A stretch of DNA of 64,000 nt from Streptomyces olivaceus (GTDB lineage Bacteria > Actinomycetota > Actinomycetes > Streptomycetales > Streptomycetaceae). This document shows, one piece after another, positions 1 through 7,513 of the stretch (positions are counted from its first letter, which is position 1; the number at the start of each line of letters is the position of its first letter). The notes beneath the pieces were generated by a model that saw nothing but the letters and a program-made list of their open reading frames with translations, was not told where the DNA came from and did no database searches. The DNA lies in assembly GCF_000721235.1 (NCBI RefSeq), contig NZ_JOFH01000010.1:124001-188000 (forward strand). Reading direction: 5' to 3'. Made by a program: the position numbers and the translations under genes.

Positions 1-87
1 GACGGCATGGGCAACTACCTGACGACCGCCGCCGACAAGTTCGAGCAGATCGACGAGGAACTGGCGAAGCAGGCGCGGAGCAAGTAG
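1..87 (+). CDS. C-terminal end of a small WXG100-like protein (partial)
   Basis: The window opens inside a plus-strand reading frame that runs 28 codons to a TAG at 85-87. The tail has a helical, charged ending (FEQIDEELAKQARSK) closely resembling the C-termini of the small WXG100-like proteins further along, such as the one at 10327-10638 with its FEETDEEFARELEKARSG ending. I infer that it is the end of another member of that family. The start and the diagnostic Trp region lie outside the window. A perfect inverted repeat follows 24 bp after the stop. Confidence 0.55.
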   Translation, partial: DGMGNYLTTAADKFEQIDEELAKQARSK

Positions 88-110
88 CGCAGGCGGACGC
101 CGAGCGGGAC

Positions 111-149
111 GCGGTGCGGCGGGGGATGCCACATGCCTCGCCGCACCGC
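111..149. terminator. Bidirectional hairpin terminator between convergent genes
   Basis: A perfect 11-bp inverted repeat (111-121 against 139-149, arm GCGGTGCGGCG) encloses a 17-nt loop that can extend the stem by a few more pairs. It lies between a plus-strand stop at 87 and a minus-strand stop at 178, where a shared terminator is expected. There is no T-run, as is usual in Streptomyces. Confidence 0.6.
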
Positions 150-177
150 TGCCGCGGGAACGGGTGAGGATGCGTCC

Positions 178-894
178 TCAACCCGCCTCGTCGGCCGATG
201 CTTCGGCCGGGTCGACGAAGGACACCGTCTGAAGAATGGCCTCCAGCATTTCGCAGAACTGCGGCCAGTGATCCACGTATGCCGTGAGAAGCGTGAAGAC
301 CGCGGTGAAAGGTCCTGTGGGGAACGGGACGTGCACTTGTATCTGCGCGGTGACGACCTCCTTGGCCTCTCCGTCGGCCGTGGCTTCCGGATTGATCCGG
401 TACTCGCGCCATGTGATGCAGGCCACTGCCGGGCCGCACGGTAGATCCAGCCACCGGACGTCGTTGTGCTGCTCCGCCGACAGGGCCGCGACGATCCCCT
501 GAGCCACGACGTCCGTGTTCGCGCCCTCGTGCTCCGTCGGGACCGCGGCCAGAGTGAAAGCGCACTGCGCGGCACCTTCCGACAAGTCGTGCCGGGTCTC
601 GCCGCTGTCCGGCGCGAGGCTCTCGTCGGCGGTGGAGAACAGCCCCAGCGCGGCGTACGAGACACCGGTGTCCGTCAGGAGTTCCGCCAATGCCGCGTAG
701 TACGGCGCCGCCGGGCCCCAGACGGAGTCGTCCCCCCGCGAATACAGCTCGCGCACGAAGGAGTCGGCACGCTCGGCCCGCCCCTCAGCGCTGTCGGCGA
801 GCGGCAACGCGAAGAAGCCTTCCGGCGTGAGGAACCAGAGCGGGGGAGGCTCGGAAGGCGGCGCCGGAACAGCGTGATGCGAGAGAGAAGTCAT
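178..894 (-). CDS. PxGW-family protein of unknown function, last gene of an L-S-WXG operon
   Basis: This 238-residue protein has no signal peptide or membrane segment. After a Pro-rich start it has the segment FLTPEGFFALPLAD, a helical stretch with LxxLL-like hydrophobics, then a predicted beta-rich second half. The same layout (hydrophobic strand, Pro-x-x-Trp/Phe, Pro-Leu, helices, beta half) occurs in the proteins at 8281-8985, 24246-24860, 24857-25492, 26021-26614 and 26997-27623, so I treat them as one family. All lie next to WXG100-like genes, suggesting an accessory or chaperone-like role, which is inference. The ATG at 894 lies 40 bp downstream of the stop of the PH-like gene and probably shares its mRNA. 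Confidence 0.7.
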   Translation of the reverse strand: MTSLSHHAVPAPPSEPPPLWFLTPEGFFALPLADSAEGRAERADSFVRELYSRGDDSVWGPAAPYYAALAELLTDTGVSYAALGLFSTADESLAPDSGETRHDLSEGAAQCAFTLAAVPTEHEGANTDVVAQGIVAALSAEQHNDVRWLDLPCGPAVACITWREYRINPEATADGEAKEVVTAQIQVHVPFPTGPFTAVFTLLTAYVDHWPQFCEMLEAILQTVSFVDPAEASADEAG

Positions 895-934
895 CGTCTT
901 GCGGGCTCGATTTCAGAGATGTGTGTGAACTTCG

Positions 935-1846
935 TCAGAAGTCGCCGGGGAGGTAGTCGTCGATGTCAACTCGCCGCCCTTCGGCGTCCAAGGTGACACG
1001 CACCTCTGCGATACCAAATGCAGGCGTCAGGCGGGCGGGTAGGAGGATCTCGGCTCGGAGGCGTCCCGTTGGGTTGCGGGTGATGTTCGCGGGCGCCGAG
1101 TCCGAGTTCTCATTCTCCGCAGTGAAATCAAGTACCGCCTGTCGCTGAGGGGGCGGGAGGGTTTCGAGTGGGATCAGATCACGCGGGGGCGCCAGATAGC
1201 GCATCAGCTGTTGCCGTCCGCTGGAGCACAACCTGCTCCACGACCCGTCCTTGAACGTGATGGTGAAGTCGTTCCCCTCCTTGAAATTGCGAGGAGTCAC
1301 GGCTTCGATCTCGGTGAGAGGGCACTCCCAGATCATTTCGTCCTCGAAGACCCTCTCGCGTACGGAGAGCAGCACGACGACCAGTCTCTGATCCGTGACG
1401 ATCAGATGAGTGTGGCCGTTCTTTCGTTTCATCCGGCCGGGGTCCAGCTGCCACGGAAGAGTACGGGCCCTCGTCATCGGCGCGGCCCACATCACGGGGA
1501 AGTCGTCAACCTCGTTGGTCGGCTCGTCAGGCGTGTCCTTACCCTCTTCGGAGGGTGCGACGCTGGTACCGGTGACATTGCCGCCGGCGGAGCTGAGCAG
1601 GGCCATCACTGCCACCCCCGCGACCTTGGCCGCGCCCAGCAGGGTCTTCTGGGCGGCCGAGCCTGCGCTCGTGTGCGGGGTGAAGGACGGCCCGGCGGGC
1701 CAGCCCGCCAGCTCGTGCTGAATGTCGTGGCGTTCGGTGTCCCGGAACCAGCGCATGCCCTTGACGCGTGACGCGGCTCCGGTGGCGAAGGCCACTGAAG
1801 ACCGAGCAACCATGTTTTCGTCCGGATCCGGCTGCCAGATGTTCAT
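935..1846 (-). CDS. Bacterial PH-like domain protein of the WXG operon
   Basis: The product is 303 residues. A hydrophobic Ala/Gly-rich stretch near residues 70-90 is followed by an acidic linker. Residues about 130-210 look like a PH/GRAM-type beta sandwich: strands such as THLIVTDQRLVVVLL, then a repeated strand and turn ending FKDGSWSRLCS. The small protein at 3529-4233 has the same strand pattern (LLVLTPDRIVLAAPP, then FHDGSWLTVV), so the two are probably distant paralogues in one operon. No enzymatic motif is visible. It sits 40 bp downstream of the large WXG protein gene. A membrane- or envelope-associated role is inferred. The ATG at 1846 is the only good early start. Confidence 0.65.
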   Translation of the reverse strand: MNIWQPDPDENMVARSSVAFATGAASRVKGMRWFRDTERHDIQHELAGWPAGPSFTPHTSAGSAAQKTLLGAAKVAGVAVMALLSSAGGNVTGTSVAPSEEGKDTPDEPTNEVDDFPVMWAAPMTRARTLPWQLDPGRMKRKNGHTHLIVTDQRLVVVLLSVRERVFEDEMIWECPLTEIEAVTPRNFKEGNDFTITFKDGSWSRLCSSGRQQLMRYLAPPRDLIPLETLPPPQRQAVLDFTAENENSDSAPANITRNPTGRLRAEILLPARLTPAFGIAEVRVTLDAEGRRVDIDDYLPGDF

Positions 1847-1886
1847 CGCTATACGCTCTTCCTGCCCGGGAACTCTTGTCCTCTAC

Positions 1887-3137
1887 TCAATCACCGGACA
1901 CGGCCTGGCCGATGTGTGTCGCCACCTTCGGTGCAATTTTCAGGCTGCCGTCGAGGGCCCTGCCCACACCGCTGATCGGATCCATGTTCCCCTTGAAGAA
2001 GGTATTGATCCCCCTCGTGCCCAGCCACTGTCCTTCTTGGTAACCCGCGCTCACCAGTCCTCCCATCCGCGATGCCAGCCCACTGCCGGCGTGCGAGACC
2101 TCGAAGACGTTTTGGGCGCGGCCCCCGATCATCACCAAACCCGGCTTTCCCAGCCCCTCCGCGAGGTCCGCGGACTTCTTGCCGAATGCCATGAGGATGC
2201 GGGAACTGCCGATGTCCGTGTACTTGAAGCCCTTGCCCAGCAGGGAGGTCGTGGCCTTTGCAGCCCCCTCCGCGGCATCAACCGTTTTCCCGGCCACCTT
2301 GATGCCCTTGCCGAACATGCCGATGCCCGGCATGAGTCCCACGGCGTCCAGCCCGATGGTCGCCCAGCTCACGTCCGCGCCGGCTGCCATGGCGACGCCG
2401 TGGGTGGCCAGGGTGAGCCCGCTGCCGATCAGTGCGGCCGTACCGAAAATGGCTGCGAGGGGCGGGAAGGGGAGGGTGGCGATGGCCAGCATTCCCAGGA
2501 CCGCGGTGATGTCGCTGAGTACGTCGCCGATCGCCTTGATCAGGTCGGCGTGCTCCTTGAGCCAGTCGCCGGTGGCGTCCCAGGCGTCGGAGATGCCCTT
2601 GCCCAGTTTGTCCCAGAAGCCGGGCTCGTTGGGTGCGAGGTCGCCGGCCTTGTCCAGCTCCTTGCCGATGAGGCGGGCCGCCTCTTTGAAGCGTTCCTCG
2701 AGGTCGTGAACCTTCTGGACGACCCCGTCGACGGCGCTGGACGCCTCGCCGAGTTCCTTGCTGCCCTTGCCGTCGGCCTTCGCCTCGGCGTCGGCCCTCT
2801 CGTCGAGCTTCTTCCCGGCCGACTTCTCCAGCCGGTTCGCCTCGTCCTGGAAGTCCTCCAGCTCGTTCGACCAGCGGTGCAGCGCGCGTGAGGCCTTGTC
2901 GAAGGACTCGAAGCTCTTGCGGATGAGCGGGGTGACGTCCTCGCCGACGTACTCGGTGAAGGCGATCGCGGTCTTGCCCTTCCAGGCACCGCACTCGATG
3001 CGCTCGAGTTCCCGCACGGCGGTGCCCAGATCACTGGCGAGACTGCCGAGCTTCTTGGCGAGGTCGCGGGTGTCATCGACGTTCCCCGGGGTGGGGTCCC
3101 AGCCGATGTTCGGGAACGCGGGACGCGTACCGGCCAC
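1887..3137 (-). CDS. Large WXG-motif protein with hydrophobic centre, putative type VII-like substrate
   Basis: I place the start at the GTG at 3137, only 2 bp after the stop of the upstream WXG100-like gene and behind an AAGAAGGGCAAG ribosome site. The frame stays open upstream of that point, but the added sequence is Arg-rich shadow coding. The 416-residue product begins with a DPTPGN segment shared with other large proteins here. A helical region with a W-K-G motif (GAWKGKTAIAFTEYV, about residue 45) follows, then long charged coiled-coil-like helices. A Gly/Ala-rich hydrophobic core lies at about 200-290, ahead of a Gly-rich tail. No toxin domain is recognisable at the C-terminus. It probably partners the preceding small protein. 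Export is inference, since no secretion ATPase is nearby. Confidence 0.75.
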   Translation of the reverse strand: MAGTRPAFPNIGWDPTPGNVDDTRDLAKKLGSLASDLGTAVRELERIECGAWKGKTAIAFTEYVGEDVTPLIRKSFESFDKASRALHRWSNELEDFQDEANRLEKSAGKKLDERADAEAKADGKGSKELGEASSAVDGVVQKVHDLEERFKEAARLIGKELDKAGDLAPNEPGFWDKLGKGISDAWDATGDWLKEHADLIKAIGDVLSDITAVLGMLAIATLPFPPLAAIFGTAALIGSGLTLATHGVAMAAGADVSWATIGLDAVGLMPGIGMFGKGIKVAGKTVDAAEGAAKATTSLLGKGFKYTDIGSSRILMAFGKKSADLAEGLGKPGLVMIGGRAQNVFEVSHAGSGLASRMGGLVSAGYQEGQWLGTRGINTFFKGNMDPISGVGRALDGSLKIAPKVATHIGQAVSGD

Positions 3138-3139
3138 GT

Positions 3140-3445
3140 CTACTTGCCCTTCTTCGCCTTGGCGGCCTTCAGGGACTCGGCCAGCTCCAGGTCGAGTTTG
3201 CCGAACGTGTCGCCGATGTGGTTGATCATCTTCACGGCACCGTGCGTGTGCTTGCCCAGCTGCTTGACGCCGTAGCCCCACTCGTCGGCGAAGTCCTGCA
3301 CGTCCTCGACCAGCCCGGGTTCTCCGACGGCCGAGGCGTCGGCGCCGCGCAGCGTTCGGCGCGTCGATTCCATACGGTCGCTGATGGAGGAGAACGTCTC
3401 CTTCAGGTGCTGGAAGATGGTGTCGTCGAGTGTCAGGTCGCTCAT
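3140..3445 (-). CDS. Small WXG100-like (ESAT-6-type) protein
   Basis: This 101-residue helical protein starts at the ATG at 3445 (MSDLTLDD), and the open frame further upstream is not needed. It has two long amphipathic helices separated by a W-G-Y-G turn (FADEWGYGVKQLGK) and a Lys-rich end, matching WXG100 proteins in size and layout, although the motif is W-x-x-G. The second, larger WXG gene starts 2 bp after its stop, a typical partner arrangement. An equivalent is 10327-10638, whose turn reads GDEWSYGIKQMSK. A heterodimer with the product of 1887-3137 is inferred. Confidence 0.8.
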   Translation of the reverse strand: MSDLTLDDTIFQHLKETFSSISDRMESTRRTLRGADASAVGEPGLVEDVQDFADEWGYGVKQLGKHTHGAVKMINHIGDTFGKLDLELAESLKAAKAKKGK

Positions 3446-3528
3446 GCGGCGTACCGGGTCCCTCCGGGCGATGGGGCAAGCTCGCTGACCGTATCGATCA
3501 GTTGTCGGCTTTCGCCAGCGCGAACGAG

Positions 3529-4233
3529 TCAAGAATGGCTACCGGTCCCGATGACGTCGGCATCGGAGCGGGACAGCCGCATCAGGTGCATGTGGATCTC
3601 GCTGCGCTCCTCGTCGGTGACGACGGTCAGCCACGACCCGTCGTGAAACAGAACGCGGAGTCTGTCACTGCGGTGGACGCCGAGGAGGGGATCCTCGACC
3701 CGGGCATCCGCCCCGGCTATCTCGGCAACCACCACCATGCGCTCGGTCTGCCGCACGGAGACCCGTTTGGGAGGAGCCGCCAGCACGATGCGGTCCGGTG
3801 TCAGCACGAGCAGGCGCCTGGGATGCGACGAGTGCCCGTACCAATGCAGCAGGAACTGCCCGGCCGCCGCCGTCCAGTCCCCGTCGAAGAGTTGGTCCAG
3901 GGCATGAGCGGAGACGGCCTCCCGCTGCTCCTTGGCGTCATGGGCCCGGGCGCGGGCCCTGTCCCGCTCCTTGGAACTCAGGCACCACTCCGCCAGGTCC
4001 TCCAGTGAAGCGAGCAGTGTCAGGACCGCCATGACGGGCCAGAGGACGACCGTCACAACCACGCCCAGCATGCCGAGCGGCCTGATGAACGCCGGCCGCA
4101 AGGGTGCACCGCCCGCGACCTGGACGAGGTCTGCGGGCGGTCGCGGGATTCTGGTGATCCGGCACCAAGCGGCGCAGTCGGCTTCAAGTCCGAGACGTGT
4201 ACTCGCGGTTCTTGCGAGTCGTGCGCGTCTCAT
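3529..4233 (-). CDS. Membrane-anchored PH-like domain protein
   Basis: The ATG at 4233 overlaps the TGA of the upstream secreted-protein gene by one base, which fixes a 234-residue product. Residues about 45-75 form a strongly hydrophobic segment (MLGVVVTVVLWPVMAVLTLL) that could be one or two membrane helices. A charged coil rich in Arg/Ala follows. The last 100 residues are beta-rich (LLVLTPDRIVLAAPPKR, FHDGSWLTVVTDEE) and resemble a bacterial PH domain and the C-terminal half of 935-1846. It lies between the L-S pair and the WXG pair, so it may link the surface lipoprotein pair to the WXG proteins at the membrane. That role is speculative. Confidence 0.65.
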   Translation of the reverse strand: MRRARLARTASTRLGLEADCAAWCRITRIPRPPADLVQVAGGAPLRPAFIRPLGMLGVVVTVVLWPVMAVLTLLASLEDLAEWCLSSKERDRARARAHDAKEQREAVSAHALDQLFDGDWTAAAGQFLLHWYGHSSHPRRLLVLTPDRIVLAAPPKRVSVRQTERMVVVAEIAGADARVEDPLLGVHRSDRLRVLFHDGSWLTVVTDEERSEIHMHLMRLSRSDADVIGTGSHS

Positions 4234-5312
4234 CAGCGATTGACCGCCTGGATCTCCTGGACGGTGACCGCCTGCGTGGTGCCGAACGTCCCGTCGGGCA
4301 GGTCGCCGCCCGCGCCGCCGGTGCCGGTCCAGGCGATGTCCCAGGTGATGGTGGCCTGGAGGTCGAAGGTGCCGTTGCCGGAGGAGCGGAGGTACTTGAT
4401 GCCGCAGGGCGGGGCCTGATCGGCCTTGCCCTTGGCGTAGGGCTCGCCGATGGAACCGTCGGCGTTGATCGTGCACTCGCCGGACGCCGGGTAGGTCTCG
4501 GCGTCGTCGGTGCCCGGCTTCAGTTGGAGGGCCACCGGCTTGGCGGTCGTCGTGGCCTGGAGGGCGAAGCCGGGGGCGTTGATCGCCGCGGTGGCCTGGA
4601 CCTCGTGGAAGTCGGCCTTGTCGAGCCAGCTCCAGGTCGGCAGGTTCACCTTCGTGGTCCCGTCGGGAGCGAGGGTGACCTCGGTGTCGGGGAGTTCCAT
4701 GTGCTGGTAGGCGAGGGCGGCGAGCATCTCCGGGTCGATGGCCTGCTCGAACTGGGGCGGCGGGGCCTCGCCGTTGTCGACCCAGAAAGGCAGCTCGCTG
4801 CAGGAACCGCGTTTGAGGATGTCGGGCTCGTTCGGATTCTCGACGCCGGCCCAGAACATCCCCTCGCCGTCCTTGTCGACGTTGTAGTCCTTGTAGCCGG
4901 GGTGGTCCTCCCAGCCGAACTCGTCCTCGTAGTGCTGCTTCGTCTGGCCGATCGCGGAGCTGGCGGTACCCGTCGCGGTGCCTGCGGCTTCCTCGATGTC
5001 CGCCGACATCTTCTTCTTGAAGTCCTTGGCGCCGAGGTAGGGGGCGTACCAGCAGGGCGGAGGTTCCCAGTTGACGTCGGCGGACGTCACGTTCCCCGTG
5101 CCGCCGTTCGGGGCGACGGATCCGGAGTACTCGATGCGGACGGCGGCGTGGATGCCGGTCTTGTCGCTGCCGGCTGTCTGCTCCGTGCCGGCACCCTCAT
5201 CGTTGCCCGTACGCTCCGCTGAGTGGGCTGGCGCCGCTAGAGAAGCGACGGCGACGGCAAACGCCAGGGCGGCAGATGCTCTGCCGAGTGCCGTCCGCTG
5301 CGACGAGTTCAC
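4233..5312 (-). CDS. Secreted four-cysteine protein, type S copy 1
   Basis: The GTG at 5312 overlaps the upstream lipoprotein stop as GTGA, giving 359 residues. An N-terminal signal peptide (Arg, then a hydrophobic stretch, then PAHSAERT near residue 31) predicts Sec export. Landmarks shared with 21509-22552 and 32197-33306 are a PPPCWYAPY segment, DKDGEGMFW, PFWVDNGE, PTWSWLDKA, an INADGSIG stretch, PPCGIKYLR and an ending QEIQAVNR. Four Cys at conserved places suggest two disulfides. In all three copies the gene directly follows a lipoprotein gene by a short overlap, so the two products probably work together outside the cell. No catalytic motif is recognised. Confidence 0.75.
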   Translation of the reverse strand: MNSSQRTALGRASAALAFAVAVASLAAPAHSAERTGNDEGAGTEQTAGSDKTGIHAAVRIEYSGSVAPNGGTGNVTSADVNWEPPPCWYAPYLGAKDFKKKMSADIEEAAGTATGTASSAIGQTKQHYEDEFGWEDHPGYKDYNVDKDGEGMFWAGVENPNEPDILKRGSCSELPFWVDNGEAPPPQFEQAIDPEMLAALAYQHMELPDTEVTLAPDGTTKVNLPTWSWLDKADFHEVQATAAINAPGFALQATTTAKPVALQLKPGTDDAETYPASGECTINADGSIGEPYAKGKADQAPPCGIKYLRSSGNGTFDLQATITWDIAWTGTGGAGGDLPDGTFGTTQAVTVQEIQAVNR

Positions 5313-5980
5313 TGGCACTTCTCCGCCTTTGTCTCGACGAACACCTTGGAGGCCTGCCACAGGTCCTCAGTCGTGGGGTACTTGATCATGATGATCTTGA
5401 AGAAGTCGAAGTCCGCGATGCTGGGCTCGCTCTTCAGGACCTTCCCGGTCTTGACCTCTTTGCCGTAGAACTTGCTGGAGTCCACGCAGAATGCAACTTC
5501 GACAGAGTTGCCGTTCGACGCTGACCGCGTGGCCAGCTGGTAGTGACGCCGGGTGCCCGTTGCGGTCCAGCCGTCGTCGACCCTGCTGTCGATCTGAGTC
5601 TTTGCGTACTTCAGCCCACCGTCTGTGGCATATGTGGCCACGGCGGGTTCCTTGGACGTGCGCCTGTCGACACCCCGGTAGATGGCCCGGAGGAAGTTGG
5701 CGGCATCGTCCATGGCCGCCGCCTCGTTCTTGTCCGTCGGCTTGTCCCAGTCGAAGACCAGGTTCATGTCCTTGGGGAGGGACAGGTCCACGCCGTCCGA
5801 GTTTCCCTCCGTCGGGGTTCCGGAGGACGCCGCCGACTCCTTCGGTGTCTCCGATCCCTGGTCGGCGCCCGCGATCTTGTCGTTGTCGCTGGACTTGTCG
5901 TCTCCGCCCCCGCAGGCCGTCAGCAGCAAGGCTGCTGATGCGGCGAGCGCGGCGGCAACGGGCAAAGAGCGGCGCTTCAC
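5309..5980 (-). CDS. Lipoprotein, type L copy 1, partner of secreted protein
   Basis: This 223-residue precursor has a short basic N-terminus, a hydrophobic segment and the lipobox LLLTAC, with Cys at about residue 23, so it should be lipid-anchored outside the membrane. A Ser/Glu-rich linker leads to a folded domain. That domain shares DDAANFLRAI, KYAKTQI, a DGWTATG segment, AFCVDSSKFYGKEVKTGKV and a penultimate Cys with the lipoproteins at 33303-33968 and 35039-35671. Two conserved Cys suggest a disulfide. It is the first gene of a seven-gene minus-strand operon running to 178. The ATG at 5980 follows a GGGGAG-type ribosome site. The function is unknown. Confidence 0.78.
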   Translation of the reverse strand: MKRRSLPVAAALAASAALLLTACGGGDDKSSDNDKIAGADQGSETPKESAASSGTPTEGNSDGVDLSLPKDMNLVFDWDKPTDKNEAAAMDDAANFLRAIYRGVDRRTSKEPAVATYATDGGLKYAKTQIDSRVDDGWTATGTRRHYQLATRSASNGNSVEVAFCVDSSKFYGKEVKTGKVLKSEPSIADFDFFKIIMIKYPTTEDLWQASKVFVETKAEKCQ

Positions 5981-6015
5981 AGTGAACTCCCCGTGAGACA
6001 GCAGTGAGGTATGGC

Positions 6016-6549
6016 CTACTGACGGTATCCGTGGGGTTCCGCAATTGGCCAGGGAGGGTTACGCCAGGAACCGTGTGATGCAAGGCCCCTGGGTGCGGGT
6101 TGGTCGTGTCCTTGTGTCCTGATCGTGCCTGAACGCGCGGCAGCCCCGGACGCGTTGGGTGTCGCGTCCGGGGCTGTGCAGTGGGGGGTGCAGCCAGTGG
6201 TTACTGGGAGGCGCGGCGGCACCTCGGGCACGTGCACGGCGGGTACGCCGACGAGTGGGGGATTGGTCCGTTGGGGGCCGCCGGCGTGGACCCCGACCTG
6301 GCGGTCGACATCGGCCGCGATCCCGTCCGCGTCGACCTTGTTAACGCGGAGAGTGAGGTGGGAGCGGTGGCGGGCGGCGGAGTCGAGGATGTCCAAGGGG
6401 TCCGTCGTCGGCGGGTAGTGCGGGACGCACTCGGGGCACGCGTAGACGTTGAAGCCTGGGCCGGTGGCGGCGTGAACCTCGTGGACCAGGACTGGCTCGT
6501 CCGTCGTTCGCTGGCAGCGGGCGCACATCCGCACGGTGGGGCGGGTCAC
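6016..6549 (-). CDS. Zinc-ribbon ORF, convincing only in its N-terminal third
   Basis: The GTG at 6549 opens a 177-codon frame. The first 50 or so residues look real: MCARCQRTTDEPVLVHEV, then YACPECV, giving a C-x2-C...C-x2-C zinc ribbon of a kind common in short Streptomyces proteins. The remainder is Pro/Ala-rich with no fold signal and reads straight through the strong hairpin at 6141-6176. The true gene may therefore be shorter, or may have lost its original end by frameshift. A small overlapping ORF in another frame (6201-6311) ends just before that hairpin. Treat the C-terminal boundary as unreliable. Confidence 0.4.
   Translation of the reverse strand: MTRPTVRMCARCQRTTDEPVLVHEVHAATGPGFNVYACPECVPHYPPTTDPLDILDSAARHRSHLTLRVNKVDADGIAADVDRQVGVHAGGPQRTNPPLVGVPAVHVPEVPPRLPVTTGCTPHCTAPDATPNASGAAARSGTIRTQGHDQPAPRGLASHGSWRNPPWPIAEPHGYRQ
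6141..6176 (-). terminator. Strong hairpin terminator
   Basis: There is a perfect 14-bp inverted repeat, arm CAGCCCCGGACGCG at 6141-6154 pairing with 6163-6176, around an 8-nt loop. On the minus strand it lies 24 bp after the TAA of the small ORF at 6201-6311, which is the position of an intrinsic terminator. It would end the minus-strand transcription unit coming from 10638. Confidence 0.65.
6201..6311 (-). CDS. Possible 36-residue zinc-knuckle small protein
   Basis: An ATG at 6311 opens a 36-codon frame, out of frame with the 6016-6549 ORF, ending PPCTCPRCRRASQ before TAA at 6201. The C-x-C-x2-C cluster at the end suggests metal binding, and the stop sits just ahead of the strong hairpin at 6141-6176. 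No strong ribosome site is visible. It may be an independent small protein or the original C-terminus of the zinc-ribbon gene separated by a frameshift. Confidence 0.35.
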   Translation of the reverse strand: MSTARSGSTPAAPNGPIPHSSAYPPCTCPRCRRASQ

Positions 6550-6628
6550 CGGTTGGCCGCCGATGCTGATGGGTCGTGGAAGGGCTTCTGGGCCCGGGCT
6601 GCCGGGGGTTGCCGTGGTCTGGCTGCAA

Positions 6629-6805
6629 GCGAGGGTGATCTCGGTGTCGGGAAGTTCACTGCCGTCCTTGGCGACGTTGCAGTCCTTGTACTCGGAGTGG
6701 TCATGCCGACCGGACTGCGTCCCGCAATGACGCCCACAGGTCTACCGGCATCTTCTTCCAAGTCCTTGGCGTCGATGTAGGTGGCCTAACAGCAGGGCGG
6801 CTGGT
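6629..6805 (-). pseudogene. Decayed remnant of a type S secreted-protein gene
   Basis: Three short blocks match the intact S gene at 4233-5312 at nucleotide level and in the same order. Block 6629-6655 matches the coding for the threonine/glutamate stretch near 4670-4700. Block 6661-6700 matches the region around 4863-4905. Block 6738-6800 matches that around 4995-5060, which ends with the codons for the PPCWY segment. The intervening parts are deleted and the frame is broken. It lies directly downstream of the operon 10638-6805, which otherwise lacks an S gene, so it is probably that operon's former member or a leftover of recombination between copies. Confidence 0.6.
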
Positions 6806-7452
6806 CACTGGCTGACAGGAGGATTCCGCGGTGGCGGCGGAACAGGTCGGCCACCTGATGCACCGGGCCGTTGTGCGTCGGCGCGCCGGTTCCCACGCAC
6901 GCCAAGTACGGCCGCGCTCAGCGAACACGCAGTGAAGGCGATGTTCGCGCCGGCCGCTGCCCAGAGCCACCTGGCGACGTGCGGTGCGCTCCAACTGGGC
7001 GGTACTCGTCCTTCGGGGTCGTGGAACACGCGAATCCGGTCCCCGGGCCGCGCGCCACGGCAGCCACCGACCGGGCCCGCGACGATCGCGCCATCGCTCC
7101 GGCGCAGCTCACAGGTCGAGTTGACTCTGGTCCGTGCCTTGGACGTCACGACCACGTCGATCCACTCACCATGCTGCTGCAGGGCCCGGTCCTGGACCAG
7201 GAACAGACCGAGGACGAAGAGAACCGCCGTAGAGAGGAGGAACATCAGGGTCAGCGCGATCCGCTGTCCGGTGTGCACCGCGATGAGCCAGAGCAGCACG
7301 AGCGCCACCGCCAGGCCGGGAAGCACGAGCCAACGGCCGACGAGTCCGCAGAGCATGGCGCCGTCGAGGGCGGCCAGGACGGTCACTCCCGCGTAGAAAC
7401 GTGGGGCGGAGTGGCGCAGTTCCAGGCGGTCGAGCCACGCGGGGCCTGCCAT
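6805..7452 (-). CDS. Membrane protein with extracytoplasmic domain (WXG operon)
   Basis: I start at the ATG at 7452 (MAGPAWLDRLEL), since the longer open frame upstream is Arg/Pro-rich and has no ribosome site. The 215-residue product has three hydrophobic segments at about residues 18-85 (AGVTVLAALDGAMLCGLVG, then two more). A soluble beta-rich domain follows with two Cys (STCELRRS and VGGCRGARPGD). A fourth hydrophobic segment near the end precedes a Pro-rich tail. The layout resembles small Streptomyces membrane proteins of unknown function. It is 61 bp downstream of another membrane-protein gene in the same operon. Confidence 0.65.
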   Translation of the reverse strand: MAGPAWLDRLELRHSAPRFYAGVTVLAALDGAMLCGLVGRWLVLPGLAVALVLLWLIAVHTGQRIALTLMFLLSTAVLFVLGLFLVQDRALQQHGEWIDVVVTSKARTRVNSTCELRRSDGAIVAGPVGGCRGARPGDRIRVFHDPEGRVPPSWSAPHVARWLWAAAGANIAFTACSLSAAVLGVRGNRRADAQRPGASGGRPVPPPPRNPPVSQ

Positions 7453-7513
7453 CACTGCGTCCCTTTCTCGCGGTCGCGGCTCTGCCCGCGAAGACGCACG
7501 GGGCGGCCGTTGC

